A stretch of DNA of 64,000 nucleotides from Maylandia zebra (lineage: Eukaryota; Chordata; Actinopteri; Cichliformes; Cichlidae), in contig NC_135169.1 in NCBI RefSeq assembly GCF_041146795.1, forward strand, positions 12,423,585 through 12,487,584. Direction: 5' to 3'. Below the pieces are notes generated by a model. It saw only the letters and a program-made list of their open reading frames with translations. It was not told where the DNA came from and did not search any database. Positions 24,361 to 36,742 of the stretch are shown here, in pieces; positions within the stretch are counted from its first letter, which is position 1; each line of letters starts with the position of its first letter. Position numbers and translations under genes: made by a program.

Positions 24361-24712
24361 AGTGTATTTATCTTATTTCTAGTCAAAATATCTTATTACA
24401 CTTAAAATACGACACAATCGGCTAAAGAGTAACATTTCAGTAAGATATATGAACCTGTTTTAAGACAGGTTAAGACAGGCTTGAAACTAGAAAATTTCCA
24501 CTCATTCCATTGACAGGTTTTTTCACTTAATACAAGATATTTCTGCTTGAAATAAGTGCAAAATCTGACAATGGAACAAGTGAAAATTTTCTAGTTTTAT
24601 GATTCACTGTCTAAAAACAATTATATCTTACTGAAATTTTACTCTTTAGCTTATTGTGTGTTATTTGAAGTATAATGAGATATTTTGACTAGAAATAAGA
24701 CAAATATACTTG
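24361..24712. mobile_element. Foldback (palindromic) miniature element
   Basis: The whole ~350-bp segment is one long inverted repeat: CTAGTCAAAATATCTTATTA at the left matches the complement of TAATGAGATATTTTGACTAG at the right, and AAACTAGAAAATTTCCACT pairs with AGTGAAAATTTTCTAGTTT around a centre near 24530. No coding capacity; no clear target duplication. Confidence 0.75.
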
Positions 24713-24789
24713 TGTAGAAAAGTAATGCTGTCAATCAAAATGATGTAATTCTGTTCAAAATGAAACATACTACGTTGGTCTCTCAGCAC

Positions 24790-25030
24790 ACCGAGCAGGG
24801 ACCTGAGCAACAGCAAATGCCAACACCTGAGCGACAGGGGCTGTTATTGTGTGTATATGGATAATAGCAAACACTGACATACATTTCTTGTACGCAAAAA
24901 TGAATTCAGTTCGCTCAAATTAAGCTTTTCTTTGCTCAGAATAATTTTCTCCTTAAAATGCAATATTTGTACTTACAAAAATTATTTACATGCCCTCAGA
25001 ATAGAGGCACAAAAATAACGCCATAGAAGG
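24790..25030. repeat. Interspersed repeat, copy 2 (shared with 8800-9045)
   Basis: Collinear match with 8800-9045 (for example TGGATAATAGCAAACACTGA and AGAATAGAGGCACAAAAATA). Function and family unknown. Confidence 0.7.
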
Positions 25031-25039
25031 GCAGACCAG

Positions 25040-26136
25040 GAGAATTAACTCAAATGCAAACAACGACAGAGATACTGTTAGATGTAATTACTCAGTTTTA
25101 TTTACAAACTGTGATATGACAAATATGAACTGTGAACTATGGCACAAACGTGGAGCATAAATTATGAGCTATTGTCACAACCCGGCTCAAAGGACGTGAC
25201 AAGCAAGTTGGAGACCACTGTCCCGATTCTTTGATGATGTGCTGAGAACAAACAACCAATACTCAGAGCAGGTCCAGTCAACCACAATTATTTATTAAGC
25301 ACATGCATGTGGAGATGTACACAATACCACCTTCTGTGTTGCTCTCCAAGAGGAAGCACACAGGCTTCACTATTTTAAAGGGCTGAACACGCCCTGTCTG
25401 CATAGGCAAAGTATTATTATCATGCAACAGTGACAGTTAACTTCAACCCCCTCTAAGGCACTAATGTTTACACCTCACAGTCTCAACGCTCTTTCACCCC
25501 AAGCTGTTTCCTCTTATTCTCTTTTAGCAGCATGAAAATAGGCAATGTTCTCTGTAAGTCTGCACAAAGCTTCCTATTCTGCACAGTTTCAGTCTGGCTA
25601 AGCAATCTAACACAGTTTATAACTGAAAGGTGGCCTTTTTTAATACACTGGCCTGTTATTAAATGCATAAAACAAAATACACAGCAATAAGCACTAGAAA
25701 ATGTAGTTTCCTACATCTTGCTCTGACTGTCTGTATAGACACTACATTTTTTTCTTTTAGTAATTACATAAACAAATTCATATAAAGCACACGACAACAT
25801 TCTGTTTTTATGAACTGATTTAGCCTTTTTACAGTTTTTCTGCCCTTTTTGAAACCCACCTGTCTGGCTCTGATTTTTGCTGTTTTTCTTACTGCCTCCA
25901 CTAAGGAAGAGGGAGATGATGCATGTGCTCTCTTTGCTTTTTGCTTTCTGTACCTGGCAAGGAGGTTGACACCCTACCTCCAAATATGAAACTATTCAGG
26001 GCAAAGTTTTATAATGGGTGAGTAAATATTATGATATAAGGTATAGGAGGTTGCGGAGAGTGGTGGCTCTGGAATGTTAAACAGCACAATTGGATTTGTG
26101 AAGAATGTAAAGTCAGAAAAAAAAACTAATGAATAC
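25040..26136. other. Repeat-derived spacer; possible solo LTR
   Basis: A segment from TGTCACAACCC (about 25174) to GGTTGACA (about 25970) has short TGTCA/TGACA ends like an LTR, but matching 4-6-bp flanks are not visible. The minus-strand reading frame 25711-25983 has no recognisable domain. No receptor exon. Confidence 0.3.
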
Positions 26137-26403
26137 CTTGCACAGTGAGTTTGACTCCGTTACTGAACTCTCCAGAGTCGGATTGACACCAATACACTGT
26201 AACACCCTGGTGTAAGCTGTGAATGTTGTAAGAGGATCCATTCATTTTCTGGCAGTCATGACAGTGAGATAGGAAGCCTTTTTCAGAGAACTTCCTCACT
26301 CTCCACTCAGTGAAGTTTCCCTCACAGGTCAGTGAGACAGAGTCAGAGGTGAAGTGTTGCACTCTGTCAGGACTCACTGTGAGAGACGCTGCTGAATGAA
26401 CAT
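26137..26403 (-). pseudogene. Orphan Ig12-type exon of the broken receptor copy
   Basis: 267-base exon with intact acceptor and donor, reading SLTCEGNFTEWRVRKFSE and YWCQSDSGEFSNGVKLTV. Intron sequence on its 3' side matches that beside 175-438. The exon is itself open, but it has no transmembrane exon after it and its gene lacks a working leader. Confidence 0.7.
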
Positions 26404-27116
26404 CTGAAACCAACATATAAAAGGAGTAACAACAAAATTCATAGTAAAAAATGCATTCCTCGGGTTGTTATTTCAGATAGTTTCAGATATTTCATTAAGT
26501 ATATTACTTCAGGTCCATTTTTGTAATCTACAGTAAGTACAGTGCTGCAAATTCTTTGTTTTTTTTGCAAACACACAAATTTCCACCAATGACTACCTCT
26601 GCATATCTTCTTCTTTCTTGTGGTTTTCTCCTCCTTTTGTCAACTGAATTAGAAGGAAGGAGAATGATTTGTTTGGTTGGTTGTTTCCTTGGCACCACCT
26701 CTCTCCCTATACAGCTTTAATGGACTCCAGCCTTCTAATTACCCTGAAGTGGGTGGGTGATTATAACAGTGGAAAAATGGTTGTCTGTTTCTTTGTGGTT
26801 TATAATGCATCTTTTTGTCTCCTGGGATGAATTAAAACAATTTACTGACTGATAGAAACCTGTTTTTTTCTTGGGGTTTTTTTTTTTTTCATATCAATAA
26901 ATGGAGGGAAACAGTAATTCAGCCTATTTTAGTATGTTAAATGAGACAAATGGAAAATTGCTTCCTCAAGAAACATCATCAGGTCTGAACAGTTAGGGTA
27001 TGTCAGTTATGTTATTTATGATCAAATGAATTTTCACTATGGGCTATTAATCTAATTATATGTCAGGATTTACAAAAAACAGATGGATAGCAATAATGAG
27101 AGACAAAAACTCTCAT

Positions 27117-27413
27117 CTGCAGACCAGACAAACTTTGGTTGACTGTGATCAGTGTGATACTCTGGGTCTCCTCTTCCAGCTCTGCACACATATCCTGCTG
27201 TGTGTGTCTGTCCATGAATGATGTAGGAGTCCTGTGCAGTCCCACTGCCATCAGGTAGCAGCTCATAACTGGAGGATTTCTCTGATAGATCAGGAACAGC
27301 TTTATACCAGTAGAAGCTCCATCCTGCAGACGGATGTTCAACCTCACAGTTCAGAGTTACTGAGGCTCCAGGACTCAGCCATGATGGAGACACAGTGAGG
27401 ACAGGACGGGGTT
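27117..27413 (-). pseudogene. Orphan Ig11-type exon with broken donor
   Basis: Near-identical to 1380-1679 and 51712-52011 but one codon shorter at the acceptor side. The donor GTGAGA has become ATGAGA (change at 27116), so normal splicing is lost and the frame runs on into intron. Confidence 0.75.
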
Positions 27414-27613
27414 CTGTTGAGACATTACATTCTCAGAGTGATGATTGACTATGTATAAATGTATATATGCCATGCAGTATTTGTATGCAGCGAAATTATT
27501 ATTTAACAGTCAACAGTTTACACTATTATTTCAACTATTACCAAATACACAATAAATAACTTCATAATTTGCTGTTTATATTTTCAATATGTGTGAATTA
27601 TGACTTCACTTAC

Positions 27614-27866
27614 TGTCTAACACTTTCAAATTAACAGGTTCACTCCACTCTGTTAAGAAATAGCCCCTACTGCCCCGACATCTGTATTCTCCAGTGTGAA
27701 AATCTGAAGCTCTGCCAATTCTGTATTCTTTATATACTGGAGGTCTGCTTAACTTGGCTGCTCTCCATTCATACGGCCACTGAGCTCCTTCACCTCCCTG
27801 AGTCTCACATCTGACAGTGACTGTCTCGCCGCTGTATATCTGAGTCCAGGATGGCTGCAGCTGAAT
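27614..27866 (-). pseudogene. Orphan Ig8-type exon truncated at its 5' end
   Basis: Matches 53352-53618 from the donor up to WMQPSW-equivalent sequence near 27866 and is then replaced by unrelated DNA, so the acceptor and first codons are gone. It encodes a C...W...C Ig core with QWPYEWRAAKLSRPPVYKEY-like sequence. Confidence 0.65.
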
Positions 27867-29072
27867 TGTTGTGGGCTAAGCGAGAGTGCAGCAGAAAGCA
27901 GCCTTACACCCATAGCTTTCTTGGGCAAACCTTTGTGCCATTAAGCACATGAGGTGTGCTTTATGCCTTGAGTGCATAGTCCCTCAGTACATAAGCAATC
28001 TGCCAGGCAGAATATTGCTAGAAGAGTGGACCACACCTGTTTAGGCCTTGGAAAAAAGAGTTCTGTGGAGCTTATCTATGATAATTGTGTACATTGCTTA
28101 GGCCCATACCTTGCATGAGTGGTTAGCAGAGATCCGACCTAATACATAAATTCCTTTATCAAACTCAAGTGAAAGAAGCCACTCTGAATAGGGAGCTGGA
28201 AAAGGTTAAGATAGTTGGGAGTGTGGTACGGACGGACTAGGTGGCAGTCCATACCACCTGGATGGCCCACGGTGTTGCTGTGGGTTCATCTCCACTGTGT
28301 GTCTGGTGCTCCAACTCTCTCCTGAAGAAAGTAAGTGTCAAATCGGCCTCTTTTATTTCGAATGTGTTGGATGTAGGTTAAACTGATGTTTTAACTATGT
28401 CTCAGAGGGTGAGGATCTCCCTCAGAGGCAATTCTATTCTATAAAAAAGCAGGTGGAGGGGCATTTGGTGCAAACAGGCTCTAGCCTGCAGCATTCATAG
28501 CATCAAGGCTGTTGTCCCAACAAAACACAAAGCAGGTTTTAGCCCATTTAAGCCACACACGTCTCAGGCATGTGGCTGGATTCCAGTACAGGGACACTCT
28601 CCCTGAAACCGGTGACAGGCCTAACCTACATTGTCCCATTTTTGTTTGGCCCTGACCTGGAGGTTATGCTTATGTTTACTGGAGCTAATTGCAGCTACAG
28701 TCCATTCTGTCCCACTCGCACTCCAGAGCATGCGGGCTGTTCAGTACCATCTCCTCGGACTGGTGCATTGCCTTCAGAAGAACCTGTAGACCAGATTATT
28801 GGTGATGTCTAGGTTACAGGAATCTCTCTGTTGGTAGGAGCAACCAGCCTATTTCAATAGGGGAAGCACATTGGGACCAGTCCTTTGTCATTGGGTCGTG
28901 ATAGCAGATGCCTGCATTGTTGGCTAGGAAGCAGTTCACAAGGACAAGTGTCAGCACACAGTGCAACAATACCTATCTGGCTCTTTGTAATTTTCTCCCT
29001 GAGTTAAGGATTACAATGGACCACTGATGATGGAAATTACAATGGCAGCGACTTATAAGAAACAGAAAAGGG
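27867..29072. other. Unclassified inserted DNA
   Basis: The sequence starts abruptly at the truncated Ig exon with TTGTGGGCTAAGCG and has a composition unlike the introns. A retroelement end is plausible, but I find no LTR pair, primer site or long reading frame. Confidence 0.3.
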
Positions 29073-29695
29073 TGTCACGGCGGTGTACACCAGTGTGTTT
29101 GTGAAACGTACCCAAAAGCAGACACTAGAGAGATGAACTGAAATTTTAACCAAAAGCAGGTCATTTATGTAGGCTGAAAAACTTGGACACAAAACAAGGT
29201 GAAAATGAACAGAAGCAAAAGTAAAACTAAAGACCTAAACTGGGTAAAGTAGACCGTGCCGAAGTAACATGAACATGATTCTGAACAGGTGCATGAGACG
29301 AACTATGAAGAGAAAACAAAAACATGACCTGAACAGAATCATGAAAATACTTTAACCTTATGTTAGATGGAGGGAAGGAACACAGATGACCCGACAAAGA
29401 CTGATAGAAAACACACAGACTAATTACACACGGGAGGTGATCAGGGGAAGTGGAAATACATGAGGAAACAGCTGATACAAATAAACATAATGACACCACG
29501 GAGGAAGTAAAACAAAACACATAGAACATGGAGACACCTGACTCTTCACAATAAAACAGGAAACACTGAGAGACGTAGACATAACAACACAAGCTAGACA
29601 ACATGAAACATGCAGACAAGAAATACTTGAAACTAACTCAGAAGACCTAGGTGAAACATAACTAGACAACTCAAGGCAAACTAAATAATAATCCT
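29073..29695. repeat. A-rich interspersed repeat, second copy type
   Basis: Purine-rich stretch of AAACA/GACATAAC-like words starting GTGTCACGGCGG, like 14385-14960. The minus-strand reading frames across it are low-complexity artefacts. Confidence 0.5.
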
Positions 29696-30589
29696 AGAAC
29701 TTAACATTATCTTCAAAATACAACAAAGGAGATCAAAACAAACAAAGGGGGCTTGGGCTCTTCCCATACCAGCCAGTCCTTTAAACTGTGCCCCTTCTGC
29801 CCTCCTCAAGATGATGATCCAAGGGCTGCTGGGCTCCTGTTGTGCCTTATCAGGGCCTTGAGGGTATAACTTATTTTGACCCAGGGCCACAGTACAACAG
29901 AACACAGTTGGTTGTCTGTTACAGAGCTAATTTCCTAGGAAAAGTGGCCAATAATTGGAGGTGATCCAAAAGACAAATGAAATGTCAGGCAGGCCAGCTG
30001 CTGCAAAGGTGTGTGTGCATTCCACATGTGGTCTGGACACTTTCTGGACTTTATGGCAAGGCCCTTCTCTCTCAGACATCTGTGTCTCCAGTAGTTACTT
30101 TTGTAAGTAATATTTCAGCAGAGTAGGAAAAACACTTGAGAACCAAACTTCAGAGAGCAAGAATGTGTCCATATTCATAAATAATTCTTGGTGAGAGACT
30201 CAGTGGTGAGTACAAAAGCACTCTGGTTGTGTATGGCTAACTGCTTAATTACATGGTCCTGCTGGAGCAGCCAAGTCTGCTCTGTTTCCACGTGTGTCTT
30301 GTAAAGTCCCCGTTCATATGACATATTTAGGGTGGAGAAATAGTATTGACACAATACATAATGGCTGGGTACTCTGTAAAACAGGTCCTCTGAGTGGAGA
30401 GGCTGTCTCTCTAGCTCCAGGCCACCCAGAATGGCATTCTGGTAAAAGTCAAACCAAGAAGCCAGACATGGACATTGCTCACATTGCCATAGCAACAATT
30501 AATACAACGTCAACAAAGGTGGTTTGTCTGAAAGAATACGCACGTTAAGTGCTCTGTGTGGATCAGTAACTGTACATATGCAATACTCC
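29696..30589. other. No supported gene
   Basis: A 107-codon minus-strand frame at 30175-30498 has no domain I can name; it could be a retroelement remnant. No receptor exon. Confidence 0.35.
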
Positions 30590-31550
30590 AATACACAGTC
30601 CTGGTCCCCAAGGACCACCAGAAGGGACTGGTCCCATCCAACTACCGACTAATAACCTGCTTCAGTACCACATGGAAGCTCCTGTCAGGCATCAGAGCAG
30701 CTAACATGAACAGGGACATGGCTCAATACATGAGCAGGGCACAGAAAGGAATTGGCAAGAATACCAGAGATGCAAAACACCACCGCGACCGTTAGACTGA
30801 GCAGTCAGATGAGACTGTGAGGCTAGGCTGACCATCCTGTCCACTGCCTGGATTGATTACAAGAAGGCCTATGACTCAATGCCCCAGGATCCTTGAACAC
30901 CTAGAACTATACAAGATCAACAAGACCCTAAGAGCCTTCATCAGGAACTCAATGGGGATGTGACGAACAACACTAGAGGCCAACTTCAAGCCCATAGCAC
31001 AACTCGCCATCAAGTGCGGGATCTACATAGGCCTGAACCCACTCAATGAGATCATTAACAAGACTGGCTACAGATACCGACTAAAGGATGGAGCAATCGT
31101 CAGCCACCTCCTATACATGGATGACATCAATCTGTATCCCAAGAGTGAACAAAACATCGATTCACTGATCCACACCACCTGGATATACAGCAATGACATC
31201 GGAAAGTCGTTCGGACTGGAGAAGTGTAGTCGGATGATAACAAAGAGAGGGAAGGTAGTCAGAACGGAGGGGATCGCACTACCACCAAGATGCTAGCAGG
31301 CAGGTCATACATGGAACGCCATAACCAAGTGGCCAGCATAGTATACAGAAACATCTGTGACGAGTATGGCCTGGAAGCCCCAAGGTCAAAATAGTCATTC
31401 TCAGTCGAGAATGACCGAGCTAAGATCCTGTGGGACTTCCAGATACAGATGGACAAAATGATGATTGCTAATCAATCGGACATAGTAGTGGTAGATAAGC
31501 AAAAGAAGATGGCCGTATTAACTGATGTTTCTTTTAACAATTCTTTCTTT
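30590..31550 (+). mobile_element. LINE fragment, second copy of the R4/Rex6-like element
   Basis: Collinear with the 9890-12895 element: KDHQKGLVPSNYRLITCFST, IDYKKAYDSMP, YMDD at 31114-31125, and the MIANQSDIVVVDKQKKMAV nuclease region near 31460. An internal deletion joins the post-RT region near 31270 to the C-terminal region. Many stops. Confidence 0.78.
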
Positions 31551-31714
31551 TGCCGAAAGTCTACAGAAACAAACAAACAAAACAAAAAATATCACATTGT
31601 CACATCCTTCAGGAAGCACTTTTTTAAAGAAATTATCACATTTAACACATTCACTCAATAATGTATCCTACTTTTCATATATTAGATTTTATAAAGCTAC
31701 TGTAGAGCTTGTCT

Positions 31715-32520
31715 TTCTAGGCTCTCAGTCATCCAGGTCAAGGCAATCTAAGGAGCCTGGAAAGAAAAGTCACTGGATTTTCTCTTCTTGAAGAAAAAAA
31801 AATCTTCTGGAAATTTCTTGAAGACGTTTTGCCTCTCATCTGAGAAGATTCTTCAGTTTTAGGAGGACCGCTCCTCACCACACTGCACTGCATACATGTT
31901 GTTGTTTAGCTTGTTTTGTCCTTGGGATGAAACAGTTTTTGTCTAAGGGTGTGGCTGTGTCTGAAGTGCACTGGGATGTCATTTTGGGGGAAAACTCTTT
32001 GAGTTTCTCTGATAAAACTGCTTTAGGAACTTTCTTTACATGTATCTGTTCCTTTCCCTTCTGTTATAGATGGAACATTTTCTGCCTGGTGTTGCAGGAT
32101 CCTGATTATTCCAGGTCTGTGTTCCAGAGGGTGGTGGGAGTCAAAGAATAGGAACTGGTCTGTGTGTGAATTTCTGGTAAACTTCAATGTTGAGGTTTCT
32201 ATTCTCCTCAATGTGCACAGCACAGTCCAGAAATGACAAACTATTATCCTTTATATCTTCCCTGGTGAACGTTATGTTTCTAGTCACTGTTGATGTGAGC
32301 AGTGAAAGTTTCTACTTCTTGAGTTTTGATTTTGACCCAGGTGTCATTCATGTATCTGTACCAGTGGCTACGTGCTGTCCCTTTAAAAGAGCCAAGAGCC
32401 TTACTTTCCACCTGCTCCATGTAAAGTTTGGCTACAATTGGTGACACTGAGGAGTCCATTGCACATCCATGTTTTTGTCTTTAGAAACCCTTGTTGTATT
32501 AAAAATAAGCGGAAATGTGG
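31715..32520 (-). mobile_element. Penelope-like element, 3' part
   Basis: The minus strand encodes motif B (HGCAMDSSVSPIVAKLYMEQ-like), the catalytic region RYMNDTWVKI, LSFLDCAVHIEENRNLNIEV and DSHHPLEHRPG, all typical of Penelope-like reverse transcriptase, but in broken frames. The usual YVDD is YMND here. The upstream part resumes at 33262-33597. Confidence 0.78.
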
Positions 32521-32529
32521 GAGGAAGTA

Positions 32530-33250
32530 GTGCCAGACGGTATGTTTGCAAGATGGCAGCAGTTGATCTGGCGTTTGAAGAAAAAGTCTCCCTTCTCTAT
32601 TCACTGTGGAGAGCAGAGCAGCGGCGTAAAGGACGCTTTACACATTAGTCATTACAAAAATTTATTTGAAATAATATTAAGATGCTCAAACCGAAAAACA
32701 TTAAACATAAATATATATAATATAACTATTTACAGAGAGACAAAAATAAAAAGGACCCAGCTTAAAGTGGAAGAGCCTCAGGGAGAAGGAGGAGAAAAAT
32801 AAAAACATTGTTTCTGCCCTGGAGAGCCCGCTGCCTCATCAGAAAACTACTGATTGCTAGAATGAATGGCTTTGGCTGGACCTGCCCCTTTGAAGGTCAG
32901 AGCATCACATCACTAGGCTCCTGATTGGTTGTCGTGGCGTGACTTGAAGCTGGAGTTCAGATTTTTCCAACTCGACCAGTAGATGTGATACGCGCTAATG
33001 CACAAAATGCACCACACAAACTGCAGCGCGTATTTTATGTCGCGCTTCAGACGCGTCAGTCGCGCTTCAAACGCGTCAGTCGCGCAACCAGGTAGCGTGA
33101 ATCAGGCAGAAAAGCGTTTTCACGACACAAACCTGCTTCTGAAGTTTCGCGCGACCCCCAGTGATGCTTCATCGCGCTCCTCCATTGACTTTACATGTAA
33201 ACCTGAAGCTCTGGTCACGTCTATCGCGTTGGGTTTGAACGCACCCTAAC
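32530..33250. mobile_element. Unclassified insertion within the Penelope-like element
   Basis: Separates two halves of the Penelope-like reverse transcriptase. The right part (32990-33250) is unusually rich in CGCG and ends GGGTTTGAACGCACCCTAA, resembling ends of PIF/Harbinger-type elements (GGGTGCGTTC on the other strand). A short frame at 32553 begins MAAVDLAFEEKVSLLYSLWR. Both ends are not proven. Confidence 0.4.
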
Positions 33251-33261
33251 AGTGTGCAAAT

Positions 33262-33597
33262 CTGATAAGGGGTAAAACTGGTTCTGTTTTCTAAGGAACT
33301 GTCTTCTTGTGTGTAGTAATTTTCTGGCAGTCTCTACACCCTAAGTTGTAGGTATCCAAGTGAAAAGTGAGACCACATCTAAGGACACTATGGTTTCATC
33401 TGGATCAAGTGTTTCTGGACGTTGTTGGTGAAGTTAGTGGAGTTTTTGATGTGATGGGGTGTATTCCCCACAAGGGGCGCTAGGATTGTAGTGAGGTGCT
33501 TCGAAATAAAGTTGTAGGTGGCTGAGTTACTGGAATGGTTCGCAACCGAGTCTGAAGTGGCGGGAATGAGGATCAGCACCTCCAAATCTGTGACCAT
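33262..33597 (-). mobile_element. Penelope-like element, upstream RT part
   Basis: Encodes TYNFISKHLTTILAPLVGNT, IKNSTNFTNNVQ and, after frameshift, the motif A region VSLDVVSLFTWIP. Continues at 31715-32520 after the insertion. Confidence 0.72.
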
Positions 33598-33599
33598 AG

Positions 33600-34231
33600 T
33601 TCTCAGCCAGAAAAGGGTGGAGTGCCCACTCCAGGTCGGGGACTAGTTCCTGCCCCAAGTGGAGGAGTTTAAGTATCTTGGGGTCTTGTTCACGAGTGAT
33701 GGGAGAAGAGAGCCAGAGATCAACAGACAGATTGGTGCTGTGGCTGCAGTGATGCGGACCCTGTACAGGTCTGTTGTGGTAAGGAGAGAGCTGAGCATAA
33801 AAGCGAAGCTCTCAATTTACCGGTCGATCTACGTCCCTACCCTCACCTATGGTACGAGCTGTGGGTAGTGACCGAAAGAACGAGATCGCGGATACAAGCA
33901 GTGGAAATGAACTTCCTTCGAAGGGTGGCTGGCCTCTCCCTTAGAGATAGGGTGAGAAGTTCGGCCATCCGGGAGGGGCTCATAGTAGAGCCGCTGCTGC
34001 TCCACATCAAAAGAAGCCAGTTGAGGTGGTTCAGGCATCTGACAAGGATGCCTCCTGGGTGCTTCCTGAGTGAGGTGTTCCCAGGAAGTCCCACCGGGAG
34101 GAGACCCAGGACACGCTGGAGAGATTATATCTTTCGGCTGGCCTGGGAACGCCTTGGTGTTCTGTGCTTAGGCTGCTGCCCCCGTGACCTGGCCCCGGAT
34201 AAGCAGAAGAAGATGGATGGAAGGAAAATCT
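33600..34231 (+). mobile_element. RTE/Rex3-like LINE 3' end
   Basis: Two frames encode the C-terminal part of the reverse transcriptase: EEFKYLGVLFTSDGRREPEI, IYRSIYVPTLTYG, then MTERTRSRIQAVEMNFLRRV and RRPRTRWRDYIFRLAWERLG. It ends in a GATGGATGGAAGG tail, like the GATG-type tails of Rex3. Frameshifted near 33865 and 5'-truncated. Confidence 0.75.
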
Positions 34232-34249
34232 GAAAAGTGTGTGTTCATT

Positions 34250-35200
34250 CATGATGCTGCCATCACCATGTTTCATAGTGCTGATGGTGTGTTTAGGGTG
34301 ATGAGCAATGTTACTTTTCCGCCACACGTAGTGCTTTGCATTCAGGCCCAAAAGTTCAACTCCGATCTCATCTGACCAGAGTACCTTCTTCCACATGTTT
34401 GCTGTGTCCCTACAAGGGTCCTGGCAAACTCCAAACAGGACCTTTTATGTTTTTCTGTCAACAATGGCTTTCTTCTTGCCACTCTTCTGTATAGGTCAGA
34501 TTTGTGGAGTACATGACTTACATTTGTGTTGTGGACAGATTCTCCCACCTGAGCAGTGGATTTCTGCAGCTCTTCCAGAGAGACCATGGACCTCTTGGAA
34601 GCTTCTCTGACCAGTGCTCTCCGTGCTTGGTCTGTCAGTTTAGGTGGGCAGCCGTATCTTGGTAGGTTTGCAGTTGTAGCATACTTTTTCCATTTTTGAA
34701 TGATAGATTGAACAGTGCTCCCTGAGATGTTCAAAGTTCTGGATATTTTTTTTATAACCCAACACTTCTTTAAACTTATCTACAACTTTATCCCTGACCT
34801 GTCTGGTAACTTCCTTCATCTTCGTGTCGCAGTTTGTTCACTAATGTTCTCTAACAAACCACTGAGGCCTTCGCAGAGCAGGTGTATTTATAATGAGACT
34901 ACATTGCACACAGGTGAGCTCTATTATCTAATTGGATTACTCTTAAGGCAAGTGATTGCACTGGATTTTATTTAAGGGTATCAGAGTACACGAGGCTGAA
35001 TACAAATGCATGCCACACTTTTCTGATTTTTATTTGCTTAAAATTTTGAAAACCATGTATCATTTTTGTACCACTTCACAATTATCTGCTACTTTGTGTT
35101 GGTCTATCACAGAAAATCTCAATAAAAAGCATTTAAGTTTGTGTTTGCAAGGTGACAAATATGTAAAAGTTCAAGGGTTATGAATACTTTTTCAAGGCAT
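34250..35200 (-). mobile_element. Tc1-like transposon, 3'-truncated
   Basis: Transposase frames on the minus strand: helix-turn-helix region (NISGSTVQSIIQKWKKYAT, LPRYGCPPKLTDQARRALV) at 34342-34734, then VLWSDEIGVELLG with the first catalytic aspartate near 34375. The right end (about 35160-35200) is the typical inverted repeat sequence complementary to TGCCTTGAAAAAGTATTCAT. The left part with the remaining catalytic residues is cut off beside the RTE tail. Confidence 0.8.
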
Positions 35201-35641
35201 TATATATACAGGGTATTGTGTCCCCTGGAAACAGACAGTGGTATGAGTACAGCTACTCTATAGATTTCACTTATTTAATAATCTTTCTTCTATAGTGTCC
35301 CATCTGTATATTCCCCTGCATATTTAATGATAGTAATCCTGTTGAAAGAAACCAAAGAATGTTCTTGTTACCTCCTGCTCTGTTAGGCTGTTTCAAATTA
35401 CTGTGCAGTAATCAGAATATTTAAATTCAAAATTTTACCTTCAGACTGAGTTTTAGTAGTTTCTGTTCATGCTCTGTCTCTATGCCTTTAATATGATATG
35501 CTTTCATACAGTATGTGTATCATTTGATAATTAGGGCTTTGGCAAATTCAAGGGGCAAAAAAATAAAGAAATATGCAACAATGTATGCATTCAGAAACAA
35601 AGAAAAAGCAAACAAACAAAAAGTAGGAAAGGATTTCTCAC

Positions 35642-35900
35642 CTTCAGCATTTCCATGGAAAAGAGTACTGAGCATTAAAATAAAGATTGAATCTCATCAG
35701 ACCTTATGAAACCTACAGAAAATGAAATCAGAATAAACTAAACACACCATGATCATACTGGTTAAAAACAAAATCTCCCATTCCCCACTTAAGAAAAACA
35801 GGTTAAACCAACAGAAACATCAGTCTGTAGCAATCAAACCAGTCCAGACTGCATTGAACTAACTGAATAACCCCAGCATGCAGAGCAAAGAGGTCCACTT
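35642..35900 (-). pseudogene. Dead leader exons of a fourth receptor copy
   Basis: Two exons align with receptor leaders: 35864-35900 (37 bases) has AAG where the start ATG should be (35898-35900) and a GTTAGT donor; 35642-35674 (33 bases) has AA in place of the AG acceptor (TTTTAA at 35675-35680). Both lesions block expression. This is probably the 5' end of the broken gene whose Ig exons lie at 26137-27866, now separated by about 8 kb of inserted elements. Confidence 0.75.
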
Positions 35901-36742
35901 CCTCACATTCAGCACCGTTGCTCTGCTAAATGGAACCAAGTTATTTTTCTTGGTAAAGCCTTTCTTCCCCTTTTCAGTGACATTTCTTGTTCACTGTAGA
36001 CATTCACTTCTTTTTTCTACGTAGGTTTATACATTGTGCCCATGAATACAAAATGTAGCACTAGGGTTTATCTGAATTGTATTCATTTTATAGCATGACA
36101 AAAAAACGAAATGAATCGTATCATATCATGTCATTACATTATTTGCAGAATATTAAATATGTCCAATGCTTTTGCATCCACAGCATATATATGTGATTTG
36201 TGTTGACTTGCACATTTTTTTTCTTTTTCTCTAACCTTCCTAGTCACCATGTTCTCTCTTATTTATTCATTGGGTGTGTTTATTTCAACAGAAAGGTTCA
36301 GTTATAACTTCCTTTCTTTTCCACCAGCCCCAGAAAATTTACCTTCTTTTTGCATCCTTGCAATTTGCAAAACACCACCACTGTGTGTAATCTGCTTTGA
36401 TGGTTTAAATGGTTTTGATGGTCCTTTTTTTTTTTTTTAGTTTTTCTAAGATGGTGAAGTTGAATATTTTTAACTGTTTATATGCTATATTTTATATAAT
36501 ATATAACAAACATATATATAATATATTTGCTTTCCAGCCTGCAGCTCCATATGGTGGCACAAAAAGTCTTACCTTCCAATTAGTGTTGTACGATATAAAA
36601 TGGCTGCTTAAGGTGCTTTTCTATTCTTTCTGAGCATTCAAAATGTTTTTAGGTTCACATGCGTTCACACACTGTGGTGAGGCGTGTCGTAGGTGCCGTG
36701 CGGACGCACCTGCACGGCAGATGCCTCAGTTATCAAATCTAG

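Noticed and set aside
25174-25971. Possible solo LTR with TGTCA...TGACA ends
   Set aside because: Flanking duplications do not match and no promoter/polyadenylation order is clear.
29227-29619. 130-codon minus-strand frame rich in Ser, Phe and Cys
   Set aside because: Antisense of a purine-rich repeat; no homology recognised.
30175-30498. 107-codon minus-strand frame that might be a retroviral fragment
   Set aside because: No recognisable motif; surrounded by repeats; not enough to call.
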